From positions 62,001 through 126,000 of the forward strand of contig NZ_AKWZ02000002.1 of NCBI RefSeq assembly GCF_000306235.2: a DNA stretch of 64,000 nt, written 5' to 3'. Positions within the stretch are counted from its first letter, which is position 1, and the number at the start of each line of letters is the position of its first letter. Of the stretch, positions 1-9,526 are shown piece by piece. The notes below the pieces were generated by a model. It was not told the origin of the DNA, did no database searches, and worked only from the letters and a program-made list of their open reading frames with translations. Made by a program: the position numbers and the translations under genes. The stretch is from Leptospira fainei serovar Hurstbridge str. BUT 6 (GTDB lineage Bacteria; Spirochaetota; Leptospiria; Leptospirales; Leptospiraceae).

Positions 1-1
1 G

Positions 2-172
2 TACGCTTACGTATTGAAACCGTTTCGAATCAGAGGACTTCAAGTTCTAATTGAGGCCGCATTGAGTAATCACGCATTGAAGAAGAAAAGAAAGGAAGGC
101 TATCTCTTATTCAGCTGTATTTCAGAAAATATTAAAGGTATTGTTGATATGGAAGTCTGCAGAACCTACTGA
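2..172 (+). CDS. response regulator, C-terminal end (cut by window edge)
   Basis: Only the last 56 codons are in the window. They begin with YAYVLKPF, the end of a CheY-like receiver domain that holds the conserved lysine, followed by a short helix and tail ending at TGA (170-172). The tail aligns without gaps to the matching stretch of the next gene (GYILKPF..ELQIAIE..EGIVAV), so the two are tandem paralogues. This copy stops where the neighbour's PAS domain begins, so it is either a receiver with a short tail or a copy that has lost its PAS domain. The phospho-acceptor Asp lies outside the window. Confidence 0.7.
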   Translation, partial: YAYVLKPFRIRGLQVLIEAALSNHALKKKRKEGYLLFSCISENIKGIVDMEVCRTY

Positions 173-214
173 TCGAGTCATGATTTTAGTAACAACCGGA
201 AAGGAAGGCGCAGT

Positions 215-994
215 TTGGGAACGGCAAAAATACTCATCGTTGAAGACGAAGGACTCGTCGCTCAAGATATCAAGCACAGAATTTTAAGAATGGGTTACCC
301 GGCTCCCTTTATCGTCTATACGGGAGAGGAGGCAGTTACAAAAGCTGAAAATACCGATTTAGATTTGATTCTTATGGATATAATTCTATCCAACGGATTC
401 ATAGACGGAGTCCAGGCGGCGGAACAAATTCATAAATTTTCGGACGTACCTATCATTTACTTAACCGCTTCTTCCGACGCACAAACGCTATCTAGGGCGA
501 AGGCAACCGGACCCGACGGTTACATTCTAAAACCTTTTCAAAGTAGGGAACTTCAAATTGCGATAGAGCTTACTTTATACAGGCATAAGATTGAAAAAGG
601 ATTTTTAGAAGAGGATCGTCTTGTATCGGCGACACTCTATAATTTGCAAGAAGGTATCGTTGCGGTCAATCGGTCGGGAAATATTTGCTTTATTAACGGA
701 GCCGCGCAAAAGTTGACCGGCTGGAGTGAGCCGGAAGCGTCCGGACGCCCGCTCAAAGAAGTAGTCAGAATCTTGGCTTCTTCTCCTTCTAAAGATGCGG
801 ATATAGAGACTTTGCTAAAAACGGAATCTAACAGAGACATTCCTTCGCATGGTTTTATAGTCTCGAAAGATAGAGTTATGACGGAAGTGTTGACGGTAAA
901 TAAATTCGTCATAGTGGAAGGGGAATTAGACCTTGCCTACATCCTAGTAATCAGAGACTTTACCGATTCGATTTCCAATAATGCATTAAAATGA
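215..994 (+). CDS. response regulator with C-terminal PAS domain
   Basis: 259 aa. A receiver domain (about residues 4-122) has the acidic pair E10/D11, phospho-acceptor D55 (LILMDI) and lysine K106 (ILKPF). It is followed by a PAS-like domain (about 130-250) with EGIVAVNRSGNICFINGAA. No DNA-binding or enzymatic output domain is seen, so it probably relays a signal by protein contact; proteins of this build often sit next to orphan hybrid kinases. The TTG start at 215 is chosen because AAGGAAGG lies just upstream (201-208) and the first residues are at once the receiver beta-1 strand. It follows its truncated-looking paralogue by 42 nt, probably in one transcript. Confidence 0.8.
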   Translation: MGTAKILIVEDEGLVAQDIKHRILRMGYPAPFIVYTGEEAVTKAENTDLDLILMDIILSNGFIDGVQAAEQIHKFSDVPIIYLTASSDAQTLSRAKATGPDGYILKPFQSRELQIAIELTLYRHKIEKGFLEEDRLVSATLYNLQEGIVAVNRSGNICFINGAAQKLTGWSEPEASGRPLKEVVRILASSPSKDADIETLLKTESNRDIPSHGFIVSKDRVMTEVLTVNKFVIVEGELDLAYILVIRDFTDSISNNALK

Positions 995-1057
995 AATCGA
1001 ATCGGAGGAACGAGGAAGTCTCGACCGGCATCACATCAAATTCGGAATTCTTCCTGA

Positions 1058-2083
1058 CTATTTTTTGATAAAAGTAAGGAAATGCTCCACTTCTTTTTTT
1101 GAACCCACGATAAATGTAGTTCTTTCGTGAAGTTCGGACGGTTGTAAGTCCAAAATTCTTTGCCCTTCTACCGTAACGGCAACTCCTCCTGCTTGCTCGG
1201 CGATCAACGCCATCGGCGCGACTTCGTATAGCAATCGCAGTTTTCCCTTCGGATATTTCGGAGATTTGGTATCGTTTGGATACAGGAAGATTCCGCCTTT
1301 CAGTAAATTTCTATGAAAATCCGCAACAAGAGATCCTATATAACGAGCGGATTGAGGTTTGCGTCCGCCTTCGATGGATTTAATATCTCGAATATAATTT
1401 TTTACTTCGTCCGACCAGTAATTATAATTCCCTTCGTTTATGGAATAGATTCCGCCGGATTCAGGCATCTTCATTTCCGGATGAGAAAGTATGAATTCGC
1501 CGCAGGAAGGATCCAAAGTAAATCCGGAAACTCCTTTGCCGACGGACAAGACTAGCATAGTCGAAGATCCGTAAACGATGTATCCTGCGGCTCTTTGTTT
1601 TGCCCCTTTTTGAAGTAAATCTTCCTTGGTTCCCGGCGTTCCTTGAGGCGAGGTCCGTAAATGAACGGAGAATATCGTACCGATCGATACGTTAGCATCT
1701 ATATTGGAAGAGCCATCCAGGGGATCGATCGCAATGGTATATTTTCCAATCTTATAACCGGACGGAATCGGAATGATATTTTCCTGCTCCTCGCTTCCCA
1801 TTGCACAAAGGTGACCGCAACGAGTGAGAGTATGGGTAAAGATTTTATCCGCATATTCGTCCAGCTTCATGACCGTTTCGCCCTGTACGTTCGTTTGGTC
1901 GGTCGAACCCAATATGTTATCGAGCAACCCCGCCTTTCGGACTTCCCTAGAAACGATTTTTGCTGCGTAAACCAAGTGACTCATGAGAGCCGTAAAATCT
2001 CCCGTCGCTTGGGGAAGCTTCAATTGTTCCTCAATCAAATACTGGGAAAGACTCATCAATTGGGTCGGATGTGCGGTCGTCAC
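1058..2083 (-). CDS. fbp: fructose-1,6-bisphosphatase class I
   Basis: 341 aa, the usual length for class I FBPase. It hydrolyses fructose 1,6-bisphosphate to fructose 6-phosphate in gluconeogenesis, in the cytosol. The metal-binding signature IDPLDGSSNID and the upstream GSEEQE acidic motif are present, as are the substrate-site stretch RYIGSLVADFHR and the C-terminal KLRLLYEVAPMA. GTG start at 2083 is supported by AGGAG a few bases upstream. This gluconeogenic enzyme suits an organism that lives on fatty acids and cannot rely on sugars, as leptospires do; glpD lies a few kilobases away. It is divergent from the gene at 2207. Confidence 0.96.
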   Translation of the reverse strand: MTTAHPTQLMSLSQYLIEEQLKLPQATGDFTALMSHLVYAAKIVSREVRKAGLLDNILGSTDQTNVQGETVMKLDEYADKIFTHTLTRCGHLCAMGSEEQENIIPIPSGYKIGKYTIAIDPLDGSSNIDANVSIGTIFSVHLRTSPQGTPGTKEDLLQKGAKQRAAGYIVYGSSTMLVLSVGKGVSGFTLDPSCGEFILSHPEMKMPESGGIYSINEGNYNYWSDEVKNYIRDIKSIEGGRKPQSARYIGSLVADFHRNLLKGGIFLYPNDTKSPKYPKGKLRLLYEVAPMALIAEQAGGVAVTVEGQRILDLQPSELHERTTFIVGSKKEVEHFLTFIKK

Positions 2084-2206
2084 GGGAATCTCCTGTAGTT
2101 AGCAAATGGTACTCGGTTATGAAATCGTGCCCTGTTGAGAAGACAAGCCGGATTTGTGAGAAAGAATCGGCTCTAACGTTGAATCGGGAGGGGGAATTTT
2201 AACCGG

Positions 2207-2701
2207 GTGGCCGCCATTTTGCAAAAGAAAAAAAGGGTGAAAATCAAATCCGTTCGGTCGATATTAAGAAAAGCCGTGAATTCACCAATAACCAAAACGC
2301 AGATTCCGGATGTATTCGAAGAATTTACCAACCAGTTCCTGAGAGACGTAAAGAATTCCTTGAGTTCGGAGATGGTTTTAACTCATTTTTATTTCCAAGA
2401 CCTCTCCCAGTATTTTCGACTTTTGGGAGAACAGAAATCCGGTGAAATTCTAACCGATTTAAAATCGGTCATACAGGCGCATTTGCGACCATACGACAAA
2501 CTCTACGTTTTGAATTCCCGGTCCTTTCTGACCTTTTGCCCGGATTGTCGATTGGATATCGTAAAAAGCAGGTTTGATGAAGTCATTTTTCAAGTGAATC
2601 ATCTAATTATCGATTATGAAATTCGTTTCCTCGAAATCACCGAGCCGTTGAATTCTTTTCGACCCGTATATGAAAAGTTACTTCGCCCCTTGATAGGGTA
2701 G
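2207..2701 (+). CDS. degenerate GGDEF-like protein
   Basis: 164 aa, GTG start. Residues about 45-150 follow the layout of a diguanylate cyclase (GGDEF) domain: a hydrophobic strand with an Asp (HFYFQDLSQYFRLLG), a helix (EILTDLKSVIQAHLR), then YDKLYVLNSRSFLTFCP. In an active enzyme the last part would read D-x-hydrophobic-x-R-x-GGDEF. The GGDEF residues are replaced by RSFLTF, so no cyclase activity is expected. The remaining role could be binding a nucleotide or a protein partner. The N-terminal 20 residues are Lys/Arg-rich. This family assignment rests on pattern alone and is tentative; the gene could also be an unrelated Leptospira protein. It stands alone and divergent from fbp. Confidence 0.6.
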   Translation: MAAILQKKKRVKIKSVRSILRKAVNSPITKTQIPDVFEEFTNQFLRDVKNSLSSEMVLTHFYFQDLSQYFRLLGEQKSGEILTDLKSVIQAHLRPYDKLYVLNSRSFLTFCPDCRLDIVKSRFDEVIFQVNHLIIDYEIRFLEITEPLNSFRPVYEKLLRPLIG

Positions 2702-2807
2702 TTCCAGCGTCGGTTTTACCCCCCATTCAAAAATCTTATCACATTAAAAAAACTCTCTTCTGAAAATGAACGTTTGTACCGTAAATTGGAACGTACGGGA
2801 GATAAAG

Positions 2808-3023
2808 ATGGAAGATAGAGCGAAAAAATTTAGAGCCACCTTGGAACGTTATATCAACTATCGCGGAATTGATATTATTCTCACGTTGAAAGATGGAACT
2901 ATTATCGAACTAGATAAGAACCGCAGAATGGACGGGGATATCGTAATTAAGAACGGAACCTTCGGAATCGAGGCTACGATTGAAATTTCTAAAATACAGA
3001 AAGCCGATTTCTTTGCCGCCTGA
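2808..3023 (+). CDS. small hypothetical protein, 71 aa
   Basis: No family recognised. The start at 2808 is preferred over an in-frame ATG at 2766 because GGGAG lies 6-10 nt before it, while the upstream ATG has no ribosome site. The product begins MEDRAKKF and is charged with a short basic helix, then beta-rich (DIILTLKDGTIIELDKN, DGDIVIKNGTFGIEATIEI), which suggests a small barrel such as an Sm-like or KOW-like fold; that fold is a guess. There is no signal peptide or membrane segment. It lies just upstream of the repeat-containing region before rpsU. Confidence 0.6.
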   Translation: MEDRAKKFRATLERYINYRGIDIILTLKDGTIIELDKNRRMDGDIVIKNGTFGIEATIEISKIQKADFFAA

Positions 3024-3029
3024 GATAGT

Positions 3030-3129
3030 TTGTAGGAACTTCTACAATCCATTTTGTCCTAAAATTGCGATCCGGAATTCTCGTTCCGAATGAATCCGAG
3101 GATCGTGCAGATTGTAGGAACTTCTACAA
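3030..3129. repeat. two identical 18-bp imperfect palindromes
   Basis: TTGTAGGAACTTCTACAA occurs at 3030-3047 and again, base for base, at 3112-3129, in the same orientation and 82 bp apart. The outer six bases of each copy pair perfectly (TTGTAG/CTACAA). The first copy starts six bases after the stop codon of the 71-aa gene. They could be operator sites or members of a dispersed intergenic repeat family. Confidence 0.75.
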
Positions 3130-3162
3130 AATACTCCAACACCCTTCAAACCTAAAAAAGCA

Positions 3163-3190
3163 GTATTTTTACCAATATTGGTAAAAATAC
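3163..3190. repeat. 28-bp perfect palindrome upstream of rpsU
   Basis: The half-site GTATTTTTACCAAT is followed directly by its exact reverse complement, with no spacer. No T-run follows, so it is unlikely to be a simple terminator; symmetry without a loop favours binding of a dimeric protein. It lies about 100 bp before a TTGACA element and 237 bp before rpsU. Confidence 0.8.
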
Positions 3191-3427
3191 TCCTCCAATC
3201 TGACCAATCTATAAATTTTAACTACAGCCAGAGTCGCCGGAACCAAATTTAGGGATAAATTCCCTTGACAGGAAACCTTAAATTAGGAAGATAGCAAATC
3301 AGGGGATTTTTACTCCCTGTTTCCGGACCTCGGGGAAATCTGTCCTTCAGGGTTGGTTTTCCCGCCAAAGTAAGGCCGAAATCCACAGATCCGGTTCCTA
3401 AAATCCGTACAGGAGGAATTCCACCGA
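3191..3427 (+). promoter_or_regulatory. rpsU leader region with possible promoter
   Basis: No gene is seen between 3024 and 3427 (404 bp). Besides the repeats listed separately, it holds a TTGACA box at 3265-3270 with a poor -10 candidate (AAGATA, 3288-3293, 17-bp spacer), and the ribosome site AGGAGG at 3411-3416, 11 nt before the rpsU ATG. If the promoter is real, the leader is about 130 nt long, which leaves room for leader control of this ribosomal/replication/sigma-factor operon. Confidence 0.35.
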
Positions 3428-3637
3428 ATGGTAGGAGTCATCGTAAAGGAAGGAGAATCAATCGAATCCGCCCTCAAACGTTTTAAGAGGGATTGTGCTA
3501 ATGCTGGAATCATGAGCGAAATTAAACGTCGTGAATTCTACGAAAAGCCAAGCATCAAAAAGAAGAAGGCACTAGAGTCTGCAAAACGCAAGCTTGAAAA
3601 GAAAAAGCGCCTCTTCTCGCGGAAGGATCGCGGTTAA
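3428..3637 (+). CDS. rpsU: 30S ribosomal protein S21
   Basis: 69 aa, very basic. It starts [19 protein letters not shown], the conserved S21 opening, followed by [20 protein letters not shown] and a lysine-rich tail. S21 binds the 30S platform near the 3' end of 16S rRNA and helps initiation. It is the first gene of the macromolecular synthesis operon rpsU-yqeY-dnaG-rpoD, which couples translation, replication and transcription genes. yqeY follows after 41 nt. Confidence 0.96.
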   Translation: MVGVIVKEGESIESALKRFKRDCANAGIMSEIKRREFYEKPSIKKKKALESAKRKLEKKKRLFSRKDRG

Positions 3638-3678
3638 ACCGCATCCACGCGATCTCGGACAGTGAAAAGGGGAGGAAC

Positions 3679-4128
3679 ATGTCCCTACAGGCAAAGATCA
3701 ATACCGACCTGAAAGAGGCTATTAAGTCAAAGCAAGAACCTCTTCTGTCCACACTCCGTCTTCTTAAGGCGGACATTCAATACGAATTAACGAAAACAGG
3801 CGCTCAAGAGTTAGTAGACGAGCAGATTATCGTTTTAATCAAGCGAAGTTATGTAAAGAGAACCGATGCAATTCAAATGTATGAAAAGGCGAATCGGCCC
3901 GACTTAGCAGATAAAGAAAAGGCCGAAGCGGAAGTTCTCAAATCCTATCTTCCTCCTGAAGTTTCTGAAGATCAGATTGTCGCAGTTTTAGACAAAATTG
4001 TGAGCGAGTTAAAACCGGCAGGTCCGAAAGATATAGGCAAAGTCATGGGGAGAGTCATGGCCGAGTTTAAAGGGTTGAACATAGACGGATCAAAGGTCTC
4101 TGCGATCGTTAAATCCAAACTCTCCTAA
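3679..4128 (+). CDS. yqeY: GatB/YqeY domain-containing protein
   Basis: 149 aa, the full length of the YqeY family. It is related to the C-terminal tRNA-binding domain of the amidotransferase subunit GatB. Seen here are the family's N-terminal ALKEAIKSK-like helix (TDLKEAIKSKQEPLLSTLRLLKA), the acidic AEAEVLKSYLPPEVSEDQI and the C-terminal GKVMGRVMAEFKG. The exact role is unknown; a link to tRNA or aminoacylation is assumed from the GatB similarity. Its position between rpsU and dnaG is seen in many bacteria. A GGGGAGG ribosome site precedes the ATG. Confidence 0.93.
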   Translation: MSLQAKINTDLKEAIKSKQEPLLSTLRLLKADIQYELTKTGAQELVDEQIIVLIKRSYVKRTDAIQMYEKANRPDLADKEKAEAEVLKSYLPPEVSEDQIVAVLDKIVSELKPAGPKDIGKVMGRVMAEFKGLNIDGSKVSAIVKSKLS

Positions 4129-4139
4129 GCGGGCAACCA

Positions 4140-5927
4140 TTGCAGTTCCAAAGGGAGTTTATCGACCGAGTACGTAGGGAAGTTCCCATCGAAAGCTATA
4201 TCAGTCGATTTGTACCGCTTCAAAAACGCGGAAAAAATATGGTCGGGCTTTGCCCTTTCCATCAGGAAAAATCTCCTTCATTCAACGTTTCCACTGATAA
4301 GCAGTTCTATCATTGTTTCGGATGCAAAGCCTCCGGCGATATCTTCCAGTTCGTTATGAGCTACGAGCGCGTCGATTTTCAAAGAGCGAAGGAAATTCTT
4401 TCCGAGTATTCCGGGATTCCGATCCAAGAGAAAGGGAAAGACGAACAAGAAAAGACCGAACTACTTTACAAAGTAAATCGCAAGGCTTTGCAATTTTTCT
4501 TAGAAAATCTTCGTTCTCCCCAGGGTCTTGCAGCAAGAGATTATTTGAATTCGAGAGGATTAGGCGAAGAAGTCCAAAAAAGTTTTCAGCTAGGATTCTC
4601 GCTTCCCGGATTCCAGAATTTAATCCCTAAAGTATTCTCCTCAAAAGAAGAGATCAAAGCGGCCTTAGATGTCGGACTTATTCGAGAATCCGATAAAGGT
4701 CGTGAACCGTATGATTTTTTCCGAGAGCGGCTCATGTTCCCCGTTCTGGACCTATCCGGCAGAGTTATAGCGTTTTCGGGACGGATTTTGGGATCGGGAA
4801 AAGAAGCAAAATACGTGAATAGTCCCGCGTCTTCGATCTTTGACAAAGGTAGAACGTTTTACCATCTATATCAGGCAAAAGAATCCATCCAAAAATCCAG
4901 AACCGCAATCCTAGTGGAAGGATATTTGGATGTGATCGGATTAGTCTCGAAAGGAATCGAGAATGTAGTGGCGTGCATGGGCACTGCAGTTACGGAAAAT
5001 CATATTCGAACGATGAAAAAGTTCGCCGATCGCTTCCTTTTAGTTCTAGACGGGGATTCTGCCGGTCGAAAAGGGGCACTTCATGCCGCCGAACTCTGTC
5101 TAAAAGAAGGACTAGAATGTTCCGTAGTGCTTCTTCCGGAGGGAAAAGATCCTTTCGATATTTCCAAGGAAAGCGGGCGCCAGGAATTACAAAAGCTGCT
5201 CGAAACGTCGCATCCCGCCTCCTCATTCGTAGTGGATGAATTACTGGAAAAGACCGATTCTCGCGCCCTACCGGAGAAAAAAAGAAAGGCTTTGGATAAT
5301 CTATACGGCTTTCTCCGCGGGTTGACCCGTGATTCCGATCGAGAATTTTTCCTAGGGCTCGGGGCTCGTAAACTAGGAATTAGCATGGATGCGGTTTTGC
5401 GAGATTATAAAGGCGGGGGAGCCAAGTTCGCACCTGCCGGGTCCGATAATAGAGGTAGACCGGGAGTGCGAATTTCCGGTCCAAGTCCCGCAGAAGATTG
5501 CGAGCGAAAACTGATAGCTCTTCTTGTACGAATGAACGCACTTTTTTCTTTTTCGGAAGAACTGTCATCTATGGAATTCTTAGACGCTAAAAGCGCCTTT
5601 CTTTGGGACTTTTTATATACCCGGTATGTTAGCGAGGAAGAAATTTCTCCGGCGGCTATATTAGCTTCCGAAGTGCCGAACGAATTCAAGGAAGCGATTG
5701 CACCGTTTCTTTTGGACGAATCGGAAATGAGTTTAGAAGAAGCCTCCAAAGTTTTCGGACTTTTACTGGAACAACAAAAAGTATTCGTAATCGACGAAAG
5801 AATGAGAGAGCTCGATCGAGATTCCAGCCTAGACCAACTGGAAAAACTAACTAAATTGGCATATTACAAGACCGAGAAGGAAAAGCTCTTAGAGCATATT
5901 CGCAACGCCGGCTCGGCAATACGATAG
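4140..5927 (+). CDS. dnaG: DNA primase
   Basis: 595 aa, normal for DnaG. It makes RNA primers for lagging-strand synthesis with DnaB. The N-terminal CHC2 zinc finger has ligands C38, H41, C59 and C62 (CPFH..CFGC). The TOPRIM catalytic core carries E260 (VEGYLDV) and D304/D306 (LDGDSAG). The C-terminal part (about 440-595) is the helicase-interacting domain and is poorly conserved. The TTG start at 4140 is 11 nt after yqeY and puts the zinc finger at the usual distance from the N-terminus, but no good ribosome site is seen, so translational coupling to yqeY is likely. Confidence 0.96.
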   Translation: MQFQREFIDRVRREVPIESYISRFVPLQKRGKNMVGLCPFHQEKSPSFNVSTDKQFYHCFGCKASGDIFQFVMSYERVDFQRAKEILSEYSGIPIQEKGKDEQEKTELLYKVNRKALQFFLENLRSPQGLAARDYLNSRGLGEEVQKSFQLGFSLPGFQNLIPKVFSSKEEIKAALDVGLIRESDKGREPYDFFRERLMFPVLDLSGRVIAFSGRILGSGKEAKYVNSPASSIFDKGRTFYHLYQAKESIQKSRTAILVEGYLDVIGLVSKGIENVVACMGTAVTENHIRTMKKFADRFLLVLDGDSAGRKGALHAAELCLKEGLECSVVLLPEGKDPFDISKESGRQELQKLLETSHPASSFVVDELLEKTDSRALPEKKRKALDNLYGFLRGLTRDSDREFFLGLGARKLGISMDAVLRDYKGGGAKFAPAGSDNRGRPGVRISGPSPAEDCERKLIALLVRMNALFSFSEELSSMEFLDAKSAFLWDFLYTRYVSEEEISPAAILASEVPNEFKEAIAPFLLDESEMSLEEASKVFGLLLEQQKVFVIDERMRELDRDSSLDQLEKLTKLAYYKTEKEKLLEHIRNAGSAIR

Positions 5928-5937
5928 AGGAATCCCC

Positions 5938-7710
5938 ATGATGGAAAATTTGCAAAGCATGCCCGAAGTTCAGAAGATCATCGCGATAGGAAAGGCGAAT
6001 AGCGAAATTTCCTACGACGAAATCAACGAGATACTTCCGGATAAGATCCTGAACTCAGAAAAGATCGATGACGTCTTCACGCTTTTGCATGAGATGGGAA
6101 TCGAAATTGTAGAAGAGTACACCAGGAAAACTTTAGAGCCTTCTTCGGCAGTCGTTTTAAAGGACGATCCGAGTATGGTTCCCGCAAAACCTGCGCGCAA
6201 AAAGAAAGAATCTGCCTCTGCAGCGGGCGGCTCCGAAGATCCTATCCGGCTTTATCTAAAGGAAATCGGAAAAGTAAATCTGATCTCCGGTGAGACGGAA
6301 GTCTTTCTGGCAAAGAAAATCGAGAAGGGCGAAAAGATTATCGAGGAAACGATCTTAGGGTCGTCGATACTTCGCGCCAACTTTATCAAACTTCTACCTA
6401 AGATCCGAAGCAAAAAAACCAAGGTCTATGATCTTGTTCGCGTAGATAAAATGTACGCGATGAATGCGGAAGAGGCCAAGAAATTGGAGGAACTCTTCTT
6501 CAAAAACATCTCGGTCATACAGGAACAAGAGAAGGTTCTTCAGGAAGCGCAATCTAGAATTCGCAAATACTCCGAGAATTCCAAGAAGTTCAAAGAATTT
6601 AAGGAAAAAATCGACGTATCCAAAGGAATCATCGATACTGCGATCCGCGAACTCGGAGTTTCCCAAAAAGAAATTCAAAAAATCTCCCAGAAAATCAAGT
6701 CCATGGTTTTCCGTATCAAAGAGATCGACCGTCATTTCTTAAAAATTAAGGCACAATACGGGTACGATGTCAGAGATATAAAAGCATTCAACCGCTTTAT
6801 CGAGAAGAACGAAAAGCTCGAAGATATCGAAAAGATGATGGGTGTTTCCATCGACGAAGTTCGAGAAGTCATTAAAGATATTCGAAACAACGAAAGAAAG
6901 CTCCGTCGCATGGAGCAAGAAGCCGGCTCCTCCGTGCAAGAAATTAAAGACTGGGGAGAGAAAATTATCAAAGGCGAGCGCGAAATCGCTCAAGCCAAGA
7001 AAGAACTCGTTAAAGCGAACCTTCGACTCGTCGTTTCGATTGCAAAACGCTATGCAAATCGCGGTATGCACTTCTTCGATTTAATTCAGGAAGGAAATAT
7101 CGGATTAATCAAAGCGGTCGACAAGTTCGAGTATAAGAAAGGTTATAAATTCTCCACATACGCGACTTGGTGGATTCGGCAGGCGATTACGCGCGCGATT
7201 TCCGATCAAGCAAGAACGATCCGAGTTCCCGTTCACATGATCGAACAAGTAAATAAAGTGATTCGAGAAACCCGCCTTTTTGTTCAAGAATTCGGTCGAG
7301 ATCCGTCCAACGAGGAAATCGCGGAACGTTTGGGTTGGCCCGTTCAAAAAGTAAAGGCCGTCAAAAACGTAGCAAGAGAACCTATTTCCCTGGAAATTCC
7401 GGTCGGATCCGAGGAAGATTCGGAATTAGGCGATTTCATCGAGGACAAAGACGTGGAATCTCCGGTAAATTCCGCGGCTTCCAGCATTCTCGCAGAACAG
7501 ATTCGTCAGGTTTTACATACGTTACCGGCGCGGGAACAGAAAGTCATTCGTATGCGCTTTGGTCTGGATGACGGATATCCGCAAACGTTAGAGGAAGTCG
7601 GTTATCAGTTTAAAGTAACCCGCGAAAGGATTCGTCAAATCGAAGCGAAAGCATTGCGTCGCCTAAGACACCCGTCTCGCTCCAAAAAACTCAGGGATTA
7701 TATAGACTGA
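5938..7710 (+). CDS. rpoD: RNA polymerase primary sigma factor (sigma-70)
   Basis: 590 aa. The housekeeping sigma factor. Region 1.1 lies at the N-terminus; region 1.2 begins at [17 protein letters not shown] (about residue 100). A long charged non-conserved segment (about 140-340) follows. Regions 2.1-2.4 are [31 protein letters not shown] and [15 protein letters not shown], then region 3, and region 4.2 carries the helix-turn-helix [19 protein letters not shown]. It is last in the rpsU-yqeY-dnaG-rpoD operon, 10 nt after dnaG, and is followed by a terminator. Two ATG codons lie in tandem at 5938 and 5941; either could be the start. Confidence 0.97.
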   Translation: MMENLQSMPEVQKIIAIGKANSEISYDEINEILPDKILNSEKIDDVFTLLHEMGIEIVEEYTRKTLEPSSAVVLKDDPSMVPAKPARKKKESASAAGGSEDPIRLYLKEIGKVNLISGETEVFLAKKIEKGEKIIEETILGSSILRANFIKLLPKIRSKKTKVYDLVRVDKMYAMNAEEAKKLEELFFKNISVIQEQEKVLQEAQSRIRKYSENSKKFKEFKEKIDVSKGIIDTAIRELGVSQKEIQKISQKIKSMVFRIKEIDRHFLKIKAQYGYDVRDIKAFNRFIEKNEKLEDIEKMMGVSIDEVREVIKDIRNNERKLRRMEQEAGSSVQEIKDWGEKIIKGEREIAQAKKELVKANLRLVVSIAKRYANRGMHFFDLIQEGNIGLIKAVDKFEYKKGYKFSTYATWWIRQAITRAISDQARTIRVPVHMIEQVNKVIRETRLFVQEFGRDPSNEEIAERLGWPVQKVKAVKNVAREPISLEIPVGSEEDSELGDFIEDKDVESPVNSAASSILAEQIRQVLHTLPAREQKVIRMRFGLDDGYPQTLEEVGYQFKVTRERIRQIEAKALRRLRHPSRSKKLRDYID

Positions 7711-7783
7711 TTTTACGATCTAACCCGGTGTGGATTTTTTAGGAATCTTGAATCCGGACGTTTCGGAAAGATATTTTTCGATC

Positions 7784-7820
7784 AAGGCGGGAAGCAGGAA
7801 GACTTGCTCTCCGCCTTTTT
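7784..7820 (+). terminator. rho-independent terminator of the rpsU-rpoD operon
   Basis: AAGGCGG (7784-7790) pairs with CCGCCTT (7811-7817), an inner AGCA/TGCT pairing adds to the stem, and a T-run follows. It sits about 75 nt after the rpoD stop and just before the end of the convergent glpD. Confidence 0.75.
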
Positions 7821-7822
7821 AT

Positions 7823-9442
7823 TTACCTAGCTTTCGCATCGATAGTAGTCGTCGCCGCCAATGACTGAAGGAGAGTCCTGGCAGACTCCTCTTGTTTTTT
7901 TCTCTCCGCTTCCTTCCAACCAAGAGATTTCGATAAAATCTGCGCGACCGGCGGAATCAACTTTCCCGCTAGTTTTAAGTCCACAAATTGAACCCGAAAA
8001 CGTCTGGCGATTATGTCCGTGACGGTGAGTGCAAATTCTTCGGAAATAAACCATTCCACTTCTTCCTTAAAGAATTCCAGACCGGCCCCGAGCGCGGTCG
8101 GCTTCTTACCAAGAATGGTAAAGACTTCTCCGCCATATGCATTTTGCAGACGTTTGGAAGTTAGTTCCGACGTTTTGTACGTTTTACGGATTTCTAAATA
8201 TAATTGCTCCGAAAATCCGGACTTCCCGGGGAAATCATAATGATACGTTTTACAACCATTATTAGGGGAAAGATTGCCTTCTCGAATCACTCGATCAATC
8301 AAATCCTCAGCCATCTTCCTATAAGTGGACCATTTTCCGCCCCCCATCGTAATCAAACCGGAGGGAGAAGTTAGAATGACTTCCTCGCGGGAGATACTTT
8401 TGGTGTCCTGATTTCCTTCCGGAGAGATGAGAGGACGAATGCCCGCGTAAACCGAAATGATGTCCTTTCGAGAAACGGGTTTTTCCAAATAATCCGATCC
8501 GGTATTTAAAAGAAATTCCACTTCGGATTCTAGGGGCATCGGGTCTTCGGATATTTCGTCAACCGGTGTGTCGGTCGTCCCCAGTACGACATGATCTTCC
8601 CAAGGAATCATAAAGACGACGCGCCCGTCTTTAGTCTTGGGGATGATTAAGGCGGTATTACACGGAATCGTTTCCTTCTTAAATACTAAGTGAATCCCTT
8701 GACTCGGAGATAATACGCGATATGTCCTAGGATCATCCTTTAATCGAATATCATCCACCCAAGGACCGGTTGCATTCACGACTACCTTAGCTTTGACGTC
8801 GATTGTCTGCTCGGAGATACGATCCTTTACCTTCGCTCCGATAATTTTACCGTCTTTCTTCTTGAAGGAGATTAGTTCGGCGCGATTGAGCACCACGGCG
8901 CCTTCCATTTGTGCGGAGCGCGCGAGTAAAACGTTCAGGCGAGAATCGTTAAATTGGGAGTCATAATATAGAATGCCTCCTACAAGATGCTCTCTCTTGA
9001 GGGAAGGAAAATCCTTCAGCACTTCCTCTTTGGAAATGCGCTTGTGAGCGGGAAGTTTTCCTTTCCAAGCTAAGATATCATACATAGTCATTCCGATACT
9101 ATAGTAAGGTTTTTCGTAGAATTTATACGTGGGTAGGACAAACGGTAACGGTTTCACAAGATGGGGAGCATTTTCCAAAAGTCTTTGTCTTTCGGTTAAG
9201 GCTTCATGGATCAATTTGAAATGAAATTGCGCTAAATAGCGTACTCCTCCATGAATCAGTTTAGTGGATCGGGAAGAAGTCCCCGAAGCAAAGTCGGCCT
9301 TTTCAATCAAAGCCACTTTGAGACCTCTTAAACTTGCATCCAAAGCGGCCCCGGCTCCCGTTGATCCTCCGCCTAAAATAAGGACATCGAATTCGGTCTC
9401 GGAAAGCTTCCGAAATCTAGTTTTACGGTCTTGTTTTTGCAT
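7823..9442 (-). CDS. glpD: aerobic glycerol-3-phosphate dehydrogenase
   Basis: 539 aa. An FAD enzyme that oxidises glycerol 3-phosphate to dihydroxyacetone phosphate and passes electrons to the quinone pool at the inner membrane. The FAD dinucleotide fold is at residues 18-50 (VLILGGGSTGAG, then VALIEKADFASGTSSRSTKL). The substrate and FAD segments HGGVRYL, INATGPW-like VNATGPWVDDI and PWEDHVVLGTTDTP are all present, and the C-terminal DUF-type alpha domain is complete. No glpF or glpK lies beside it. It converges on rpoD and diverges from tyrS. Confidence 0.94.
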   Translation of the reverse strand: MQKQDRKTRFRKLSETEFDVLILGGGSTGAGAALDASLRGLKVALIEKADFASGTSSRSTKLIHGGVRYLAQFHFKLIHEALTERQRLLENAPHLVKPLPFVLPTYKFYEKPYYSIGMTMYDILAWKGKLPAHKRISKEEVLKDFPSLKREHLVGGILYYDSQFNDSRLNVLLARSAQMEGAVVLNRAELISFKKKDGKIIGAKVKDRISEQTIDVKAKVVVNATGPWVDDIRLKDDPRTYRVLSPSQGIHLVFKKETIPCNTALIIPKTKDGRVVFMIPWEDHVVLGTTDTPVDEISEDPMPLESEVEFLLNTGSDYLEKPVSRKDIISVYAGIRPLISPEGNQDTKSISREEVILTSPSGLITMGGGKWSTYRKMAEDLIDRVIREGNLSPNNGCKTYHYDFPGKSGFSEQLYLEIRKTYKTSELTSKRLQNAYGGEVFTILGKKPTALGAGLEFFKEEVEWFISEEFALTVTDIIARRFRVQFVDLKLAGKLIPPVAQILSKSLGWKEAERKKQEESARTLLQSLAATTTIDAKAR

Positions 9443-9526
9443 ACGTAACGTCTTCCTGCTTTACAGGGTTGTTTCCGCCTGCGAATTTGCAAATAGATTT
9501 CCTAAACAAGAACGAACTCGGACTAC

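Noticed and set aside
9443..9526. T-box leader before tyrS
   Set aside because: The 84-bp gap is too short and has no T-box core or terminator.
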